IMG/VR virus record: IMGVR_UViG_3300023174_000615
Location: 1 to 24,271 of that record
Reading direction: 5' to 3' (one strand)
DNA: 24,271 nucleotides
DNA from: a virus
Shown: in pieces, positions 20,632-24,271 of the stretch
Numbering within the stretch: position 1 is the first letter of the stretch
How the letters are laid out: the number at the start of each line of letters is the position of its first letter
The notes under the pieces: generated by a model
The model's input: only the letters and a program-made list of their open reading frames with translations
Databases searched by the model: none
Told to the model about the DNA's origin: nothing
Position numbers and translations under genes: made by a program

Positions 20632-20996
20632 ACCTGTGGCCGCCGTTTGTGTTTGGGACCTGTTTGACCACGAGCAAACTTCACAACCCATGAGCGTCGC
20701 ACATGTTCATGTCGGGGCACAATGTCCACATTGTCTCGGCTCCAAGGCAGATCGTAATCACATCTGGTCATGCACAATTGTTCACTGGCTCTACCTCTAT
20801 GTGCCCAGTCTGTGCCCCATACAATCACAAAGTCTTCAAATGGCATATCCCAACCTTCTCGGCGAAAATTGGCCTGTGCCCGTTGCCGCAGCCATTGAGT
20901 GTATTGTTCGTGTCTTAAAGGATCAGTGCCAGACTTCCACACATGTGGTCTTAGTCCTGTGCCTTTGCCTGCTCTTGGGTTTGGTGTTGTTGTCAT
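20628..20996 (-). CDS. HNH-like small phage protein, nuclease-related (122 aa)
   Basis: The start at 20996 has AAGGAT 6 bases ahead; a longer frame to 21038 overlaps the previous gene. The N-terminus is a Gly/Pro-rich linker (NPRAGKGTGLRPHVWKSGTD), then a helical part (HEQYTQWLRQRAQANFRREG), FVIVWGTDWAHRGRASEQLC and the conserved end MTRCDYDLPWSRDNVDIVPR-HEH. The pattern 'MTRxDxxxPWSxDNVxIVxR' is recurrent in phage proteins described as HNH-like or of unknown function, in which the DNV/R...H region resembles the HNH second half but the metal residues are not certain. A basic tail follows (GPKHKRRP). Likely a DNA-acting early protein. Confidence 0.65.
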   Translation of the reverse strand: MTTTPNPRAGKGTGLRPHVWKSGTDPLRHEQYTQWLRQRAQANFRREGWDMPFEDFVIVWGTDWAHRGRASEQLCMTRCDYDLPWSRDNVDIVPRHEHVRRSWVVKFARGQTGPKHKRRPQV

Positions 20997-21015
20997 ATCA
21001 TATCCTTTGTTGTGG

Positions 21016-21222
21016 TTAGGTATTGGAGATTCTATCAATAATTTCTACTCGTTTTTTCAAAGCACATAACCATGCCCATTGCTTGGGTGTTACAGTCTGA
21101 TCAAGATCACAAGCAACCAGCATGTTGATTAGAAACTTCTGTTCAGATTCACTAAAGTGAGCATAATGTGCCTGAACCATGTGATGTAAGTGTGTGGGAT
21201 TCAGCAGTGATCTTATACGCAT
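21016..21222 (-). CDS. Hypothetical small early protein (68 aa)
   Basis: MRIRSLLNPTHLHHMVQAHY, then AHFSESEQKFLINMLVACDL and DQTVTPKQWAWLCALKKRVE. All-helical, two helix-turn units; the FSESEQKFLINML..CDLDQTVTPKQWAWL part resembles small helical phage proteins of unknown function that often accompany replication genes. AAAGGATAACC precedes the ATG and a candidate promoter lies at 21250-21277. Confidence 0.7.
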   Translation of the reverse strand: MRIRSLLNPTHLHHMVQAHYAHFSESEQKFLINMLVACDLDQTVTPKQWAWLCALKKRVEIIDRISNT

Positions 21223-21249
21223 TGGTTATCCTTTCTCGAGAAGTAAGAC

Positions 21250-21277
21250 ATTATAATGACAAAACAAACTATATCAG
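21250..21277 (-). promoter_or_regulatory. Candidate early promoter in gap after the polymerase-like gene
   Basis: CTGATA (21277-21272), a 16-base spacer and a perfect TATAAT (21255-21250) on the minus strand, 28 bases ahead of the next ATG. It would drive the small genes 21222-20410 separately from the polymerase-like gene. Confidence 0.5.
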
Positions 21278-21291
21278 TTATAGATAGCATG

Positions 21292-22323
21292 TTAGTCCTC
21301 AAATACTGCATAATCAAGTTTGATTACAAATCCAGTTTGTCTTCTAACTTTTTGAATCAGTTCTACAGGATCCACTGCTTGATCACACTGCCAACCATCA
21401 TGCACCCAAAGAAATCTCAACTTTTGTTTCCTCAATGCCTTCTGAATAACTCGTGCTATTTGATTCTCAAATTGCCTGTAATAAGCACTCTTTTGTCTTG
21501 CACTTAATCTACGACATCTCAGAGATCCATTCTTGTCTATGCTCTTGTCACGAGGAAACTCATCTCGCAGACATTGCCAAAGTCTTTTGATATCTGCTCT
21601 AATCTCAGTCAATGTCTGTGATTGTTTGAGTCTATCAATCAAGGCATAATCTTGATCCAACGCACAGAACAACTTGTTGTTTCCCCAGGTGCTGATTATA
21701 CTACCTTGCAACAAGGCATTCATGACTCTTTTGATTTGATCTGTAGTGCAACTGGCTTCGTTGGCAATTTGATTTCTAATACTGGTGCGATCATCAATGT
21801 AGGCCTGCAATGCGGGTGCTTCAAAATCAATTTTGCATTGCTGTGCTCGTTGCAACAAAATTGTGGGGGCGGCGGCTTCAATGTCATAGGCATAACGATA
21901 ACCTGCATTGGCCAACAACGGACCTCGCACACGGCTGTTGATGAATTGAGCAGTGGTATACCAACGGTCGCTTTTGAGTTCGTATTCAAAATCACCTGTG
22001 TCAATTTGTGTTTGAATCTCTGATGTGGGTGTGTAGGTGCTGTGAATGCCCAACTGAGTTTTGAGTTCGTGTAGGTTTTGCTCACGCAAACGATATTTGA
22101 TGCACTGCCCTGTATTCATATTCCAGTGAGGGTCTGCTGTAGCTAGCAAGTGTGAGTCTAGCCAATTGCTCAAGGGATTGCTGAGTGTGCCAAACCAGGC
22201 ACGCCGTTGGCTTTGTGCTATGCTGTAGACCTGACGAGGTTTGACATACTGTTCAACAGCTTGAATGGCTGACATAGCCCGTCTGCGATTGCGTGGGTCT
22301 GAGAAGTTAGGTGTGTAAGTCAC
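21292..22323 (-). CDS. Minimal polymerase of the family A DNA pol / T7 RNA pol superfamily (TV-Pol-like)
   Basis: 343 residues from a GTG start (GGAG 6 bases ahead, 3 bases after the upstream stop). Three ordered motifs fit the palm of superfamily A polymerases. Motif A: YAYDIEAAAPTIL with D147. Motif B: IKRVMNALLQGSII with K198 and G207, the K-x8-G spacing and KR.VM start seen in T7 RNA polymerase (K631, G640). Motif C: FLWVHDGW with H308, D309. Spacing A-B ~50 and B-C ~110 residues. The N-terminal 130 residues (AWFGTLSNPLSNWLDSHLLA, KYRLREQNLHELKTQLGI) are helical. It is far shorter than usual members. TV-Pols (Iyer, Abhiman and Aravind 2008) are short viral and transposon members thought to be primase-polymerases; this gene fits that idea. 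No helicase or primase is near it. Confidence 0.65.
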   Translation of the reverse strand: MTYTPNFSDPRNRRRAMSAIQAVEQYVKPRQVYSIAQSQRRAWFGTLSNPLSNWLDSHLLATADPHWNMNTGQCIKYRLREQNLHELKTQLGIHSTYTPTSEIQTQIDTGDFEYELKSDRWYTTAQFINSRVRGPLLANAGYRYAYDIEAAAPTILLQRAQQCKIDFEAPALQAYIDDRTSIRNQIANEASCTTDQIKRVMNALLQGSIISTWGNNKLFCALDQDYALIDRLKQSQTLTEIRADIKRLWQCLRDEFPRDKSIDKNGSLRCRRLSARQKSAYYRQFENQIARVIQKALRKQKLRFLWVHDGWQCDQAVDPVELIQKVRRQTGFVIKLDYAVFED

Positions 22324-22326
22324 AAC

Positions 22327-22698
22327 TTACTCCAGTTCAAACAGGTTGTGGAATGTGCTAGATTGTGATCTTTGGTTGTTGATCACAGCACGATGTAGCA
22401 CACCTGCTTCGTGCTGACTGGCCAATTGGTCTGTCATCTCAGGCACTGCGTCTGCTGTGACCACTGCACGATGGTGGCGTGTGTTGCGTTGCACTATGTT
22501 GAGCCCTGTGTAGACTCCATAGGGATTTGGAGCATATATCAAGGGCTCCCAAGCAGGGAAGTTACGCATGGTGGTGTCAACTGTGGTGTCGTATGTGGCA
22601 CCTGTGTCTAGGTCAGTCCAACTGAATCTCCAGTATGTGCCGCCAGTGATCTTACTGGCAGTGGCAGGAGTGCGATTGGTGAGTAATAGTCGTTTCAT
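22327..22698 (-). CDS. Hypothetical protein paired with the polymerase-like gene (123 aa)
   Basis: MKRLLLTNRTPATASKITGG, then TYWRFSWTDLDTGATYDTTV, DTTMRNFPAWEPLIYAPNPY and NTRHHRAVVTADAVPEMTDQ. Beta-rich N-terminal part with several aromatic residues, consistent with an OB-like or other small barrel fold, followed by a helical, charged tail (LASQHEAGVLHRAVINNQRS). A single-stranded DNA-binding or accessory role is possible because it directly precedes, and is closely coupled to, the polymerase-like gene, but no family is recognised. It is the first gene after the early promoter at 22746-22774. Confidence 0.65.
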   Translation of the reverse strand: MKRLLLTNRTPATASKITGGTYWRFSWTDLDTGATYDTTVDTTMRNFPAWEPLIYAPNPYGVYTGLNIVQRNTRHHRAVVTADAVPEMTDQLASQHEAGVLHRAVINNQRSQSSTFHNLFELE

Positions 22699-22745
22699 TA
22701 GGTTCTTTCATTTTAAATTGTGCCATTTCAAGTCCATTGTTATTT

Positions 22746-22774
22746 AGTATAGCATACAAATCATTATATACAAA
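22746..22774 (-). promoter_or_regulatory. Leftward early promoter (PE) ahead of polymerase-like operon
   Basis: TATACT (22751-22746) with TGC ahead, the same extended -10 as P1-P3; a 17-base spacer and a weak -35 TTTGTA (22774-22769). The -10 block matches the cassette promoters, the -35 and flanks do not. A start near 22739 gives a ~40-base leader. Confidence 0.6.
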
Positions 22775-22794
22775 GAGAACTGGCAAGATTGCCC

Positions 22795-22829
22795 AAAAAA
22801 AAATCCCCCAGACACAACTGAGGGATTTT
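22795..22829 (-). terminator. Strong leftward intrinsic terminator
   Basis: A 12-bp stem (AAAATCCCTCAG with CTGGGGGATTTT, one G-T pair) and 6-base loop followed by nine T on the minus strand. It stops leftward transcripts coming from the late fibre/lysis unit just before the early promoter at 22746-22774. It is partly active in the other direction because the stem ends in ATTTT there. Confidence 0.88.
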
Positions 22830-22941
22830 AGGGGTGGAGTTTTTAGGAAACTTCTTTTTATGAGTCATTACAAAGATGTGAGCAGACGCACATGACTTAA
22901 AGGATTAGAAATGGCGTTATCTAAAATGAATGCATGAACCT

Positions 22942-22957
22942 CCCTGATTGCTCAGGG
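22942..22957. other. Perfect 6-bp hairpin in the divergent control region
   Basis: CCCTGA and TCAGGG around a four-base loop TTGC. No T-run, so not a terminator. The region 22830-23041 holds this hairpin, an 8-codon ORF with a good ribosome site (22911-22937, plus) and a second hairpin with T-run (22999-23022), but no convincing gene. Confidence 0.55.
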
Positions 22958-22998
22958 TCTTGAACAGGAATTGTCTGCCCACGCGAATATTTATACAC

Positions 22999-23022
22999 TA
23001 GGTTGAAAAAACCTATTTTTTT
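22999..23022 (+). terminator. Weak plus-strand terminator/attenuator before the zinc-ribbon gene
   Basis: TAGGTT and AACCTA form a 6-bp stem with a 5-base loop followed by seven T on the plus strand. It lies 20 bases ahead of the plus-strand gene at 23042. Low GC makes it weak; it may be an attenuator or end an unknown short transcript. Confidence 0.5.
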
Positions 23023-23041
23023 ATGTGTGTAAATATGATCT

Positions 23042-23500
23042 ATGAACCCAGATGAATTTCGCACACGAATAGAGCAGTTGGCTGATGTGCAATGGAGACT
23101 GCCCGACCAACCTGCTGTGCAAGGACCAAGATACAGACTCACTAGTGACCAAGGTCCAGGTGCCACAATACAACAACTGCACTTAACTCCTGCTAAGTGT
23201 GATGATTGTAGCATTATCTGCACACAACGGCCCAGACGAGACTTTCAAAAGAGATCACATGGTTGGATAGAACGGTGTCGCGAATGTGGATTGTGGAGAA
23301 ATGAACAGGGCACCTGGGGTGACTTGCCCTACAAGAAAATTGGTAGACCTGCACTGAAGTCTACCATGATTATTACAACAAGCGACTTGCCGCCCATCCC
23401 AGACTGCTTAGAAGCACACCAATCACTGCCCATTGAGCACGATGCCAATGATTCATGGTCTGATCCTGTTGACGATCGAGATCACGAGCAAGACCTTTAA
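23042..23500 (+). CDS. Plus-strand zinc-ribbon-like protein (152 aa)
   Basis: MNPDEFRTRIEQLADVQWRL, then PRYRLTSDQGPGATIQQLHL. Cys pairs C53-x2-C56 (CDDC, plus C60) and C79-x2-C82 (CREC) fit a treble-clef or zinc-ribbon. GRPALKS lies at about 101-107. Residues ~111-152 are acidic and encoded opposite the 3' end of the membrane-protein gene. No ribosome site is seen, so the start is uncertain. It is the only gene besides HNH on this strand. Small phage zinc ribbons can act on transcription, but function here is unknown. The 23042-23372 part has a clear protein-like pattern; the overlapping 128 bases may simply be a long tail up to the first stop. Confidence 0.65.
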   Translation: MNPDEFRTRIEQLADVQWRLPDQPAVQGPRYRLTSDQGPGATIQQLHLTPAKCDDCSIICTQRPRRDFQKRSHGWIERCRECGLWRNEQGTWGDLPYKKIGRPALKSTMIITTSDLPPIPDCLEAHQSLPIEHDANDSWSDPVDDRDHEQDL

Positions 23501-23621
23501 TCATAGTTTTGAGTTCGGTCATGTCTTCGGTCATTCTATCTAGACGATCATTTAGAGCCTGATATCGAAGCTCACAAATTGATACATGAGCATCTAAAGA
23601 GTGGCGTTCAATTTCACTCAT
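23373..23621 (-). CDS. Coiled-coil membrane protein, holin / XhlA-like (82 aa)
   Basis: The start ATG at 23621 overlaps the fibre gene stop (TGATG). MSEIERHSLDAHVSICELRY QAL-NDRLDRMTEDMTELKTMI is a coiled coil; residues 62-80 (RAQWAVIGVLLSSLGWAASR) form one transmembrane segment at the C-terminus. This layout (coiled coil then a single C-terminal TM helix) is that of XhlA-type holin-associated proteins. An XhlA-like or holin role fits the position after fibre genes at the end of the late unit; an endolysin is not in the window. A longer start at 23729 is inside the fibre gene and is rejected. Confidence 0.7.
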   Translation of the reverse strand: MSEIERHSLDAHVSICELRYQALNDRLDRMTEDMTELKTMIKGLARDLDRQQDQTMNHWHRAQWAVIGVLLSSLGWAASRLL

Positions 23622-24271
23622 CACACGCTGAGAATAATGCTTGAGGGCAAAGAGAAGTTTGCCGAACCTGAATTGGTTCCTGTGTATCCCCGGTTGGTGC
23701 CTGAATACACTCTTAGATCCTGTATCCAACCATTGTAGTCGTTGCTATCAGTAGAACTGAATTGAGCAATGTGCAAAGTGGTAAATCCTGTGTTGGCTGT
23801 GTCCCAGGCACCACGGTAGATACCATCTGAATAGAATCTTCTTGTGCCTGAATCCAGCACAATGGCCACATGGTGCCATCCTGTGCCTATGCCACAGTCG
23901 TTTTGACTGGCAAAGGTAAATGCGGAGCCTGTGTTGATGCCAAACAACCAACGACCATTAGCGTCTGCTGAACTCAATGCCCAGTTGGCATTGGTGGTGG
24001 CATCCGTGGCATAGAACCAGCCTTCTACCACATATGAGTTAGATCCTGCTGTGGCATCTGGTAATGCTGAGGGTAATGTGTATGTGAGTGCTTGTTGACC
24101 TGCGGTATTGGTGCTTTTTACACTTTGCACATAGTTAGGACTTGAAGTCCATTTGACCTGATCAGATGCCATGTCAGTGTTGGTGCCATCTGTCACCGCG
24201 GCTGATCCACCAGATCCTTTGATTCTCCAGGCAATGTCAGTCATGCCTGTTCGGCTGCTGAATGGCACTGC
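23621..24271 (-). CDS. LamG/concanavalin-like tail fibre protein, C-terminal part (cut by window edge)
   Basis: The frame is open to the right edge; the visible part has 216 codons plus stop. Pattern: YVVEGWFYATDATTNANWAL, WLFGINTGSAFTFASQND, GTGWHHVAIVLDSGTRRFYS, DGIYRGAWDTANTGFTTLHI, YNGWIQDLRVYSGTNRGYTG. The order EGWFY..., GWHHVAI.LDSGT.R.Y.DG, then 'G.I.DLRVY.G..' is the LamG/concanavalin-A-like jelly roll found in phage fibres and tail-spike heads that bind sugars. The end (SANFSLPSSIILSV) is as in many such fibres. It is the 3' end of a longer fibre gene and overlaps the start of the membrane protein. Confidence 0.85.
   Translation of the reverse strand, partial: AVPFSSRTGMTDIAWRIKGSGGSAAVTDGTNTDMASDQVKWTSSPNYVQSVKSTNTAGQQALTYTLPSALPDATAGSNSYVVEGWFYATDATTNANWALSSADANGRWLFGINTGSAFTFASQNDCGIGTGWHHVAIVLDSGTRRFYSDGIYRGAWDTANTGFTTLHIAQFSSTDSNDYNGWIQDLRVYSGTNRGYTGTNSGSANFSLPSSIILSV

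Noticed and set aside
22921-23223. Minus-strand 100-residue ORF opposite the zinc-ribbon gene
   Set aside because: Cys/Ser/His-rich shadow without a ribosome site; the plus strand has the protein-like pattern.
1-24271. Direct joining of the window ends as a complete circle
   Set aside because: The frame of the left partial gene does not continue into the right partial gene when the ends are joined, so sequence is missing between them.
1-24271. tRNA genes, CRISPR arrays, integrase/att sites, insertion sequences
   Set aside because: None seen on either strand by reading; a tRNAscan and repeat search would be needed to exclude them fully.

Overview
The window is a 24.3 kb piece of a double-stranded DNA tailed phage. 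The gene content is that of a siphovirus with a long non-contractile tail: terminase, DUF4055-like portal, separate scaffold, HK97-fold coat protein, major tail protein, frameshifted tail chaperone, 759-residue tape measure and a lambda J-like tip protein. GC content looks moderate (about 43-45% by eye). The host is probably a Gram-negative bacterium: promoters are sigma70-like with 17-bp spacers, ribosome sites are of the AAGGA type, and one gene encodes a lipobox lipoprotein. The proteins recall those of uncultured aquatic phages, but that is an impression, not a search result. No integrase, tRNA, CRISPR array or insertion sequence was seen.

Almost everything lies on the minus strand, so biological order is right to left. 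At the right edge (24271-23373) a LamG-like tail-fibre gene (5' part outside the window) and a small coiled-coil membrane protein (holin/XhlA-like) end a late unit. A plus-strand zinc-ribbon gene (23042-23500) converges on them and overlaps by 128 bp. A divergent control region (22699-23041) holds a strong leftward terminator, an early leftward promoter and further hairpins. The early block (22698-18100) encodes a small unknown protein, a 343-residue polymerase-like protein, an HNH-like small protein and many tightly coupled small genes. Three of these genes or gene groups are each preceded by a near-identical sigma70 promoter cassette. The block runs straight into packaging and head genes.

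Packaging and head: putative small terminase (17768-18097), large terminase (16530-17771), portal (14220-16040), three small genes, scaffold, coat protein, connector and tail terminator (down to 11239). A plus-strand HNH endonuclease gene with its own promoter sits between terL and portal. Tail: major tail protein, a perfect intrinsic terminator, a coiled-coil protein, the tail chaperone with a GGGAAAG -1 frameshift site, a tail-completion protein, tape measure, two minor tail proteins, a GNAT acetyltransferase, and a J-like tip protein whose two halves are separated by a 707-residue glycine-rich adhesin gene. Then come two more tail or fibre genes, the last cut by the left edge.

Both edges fall inside minus-strand fibre genes, as expected if the map is circular (or circularly permuted) and the missing part is mainly more fibre and lysis genes. 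If so, the early block here is the whole replication region, and the polymerase-like protein at 21292-22323 is its only obvious replication enzyme. It has A, B and C motifs of the family A DNA polymerase / T7 RNA polymerase superfamily in a very short frame and resembles, by inference, the TV-Pol (transposon-virus polymerase) group. This is the best candidate for something new in the window.
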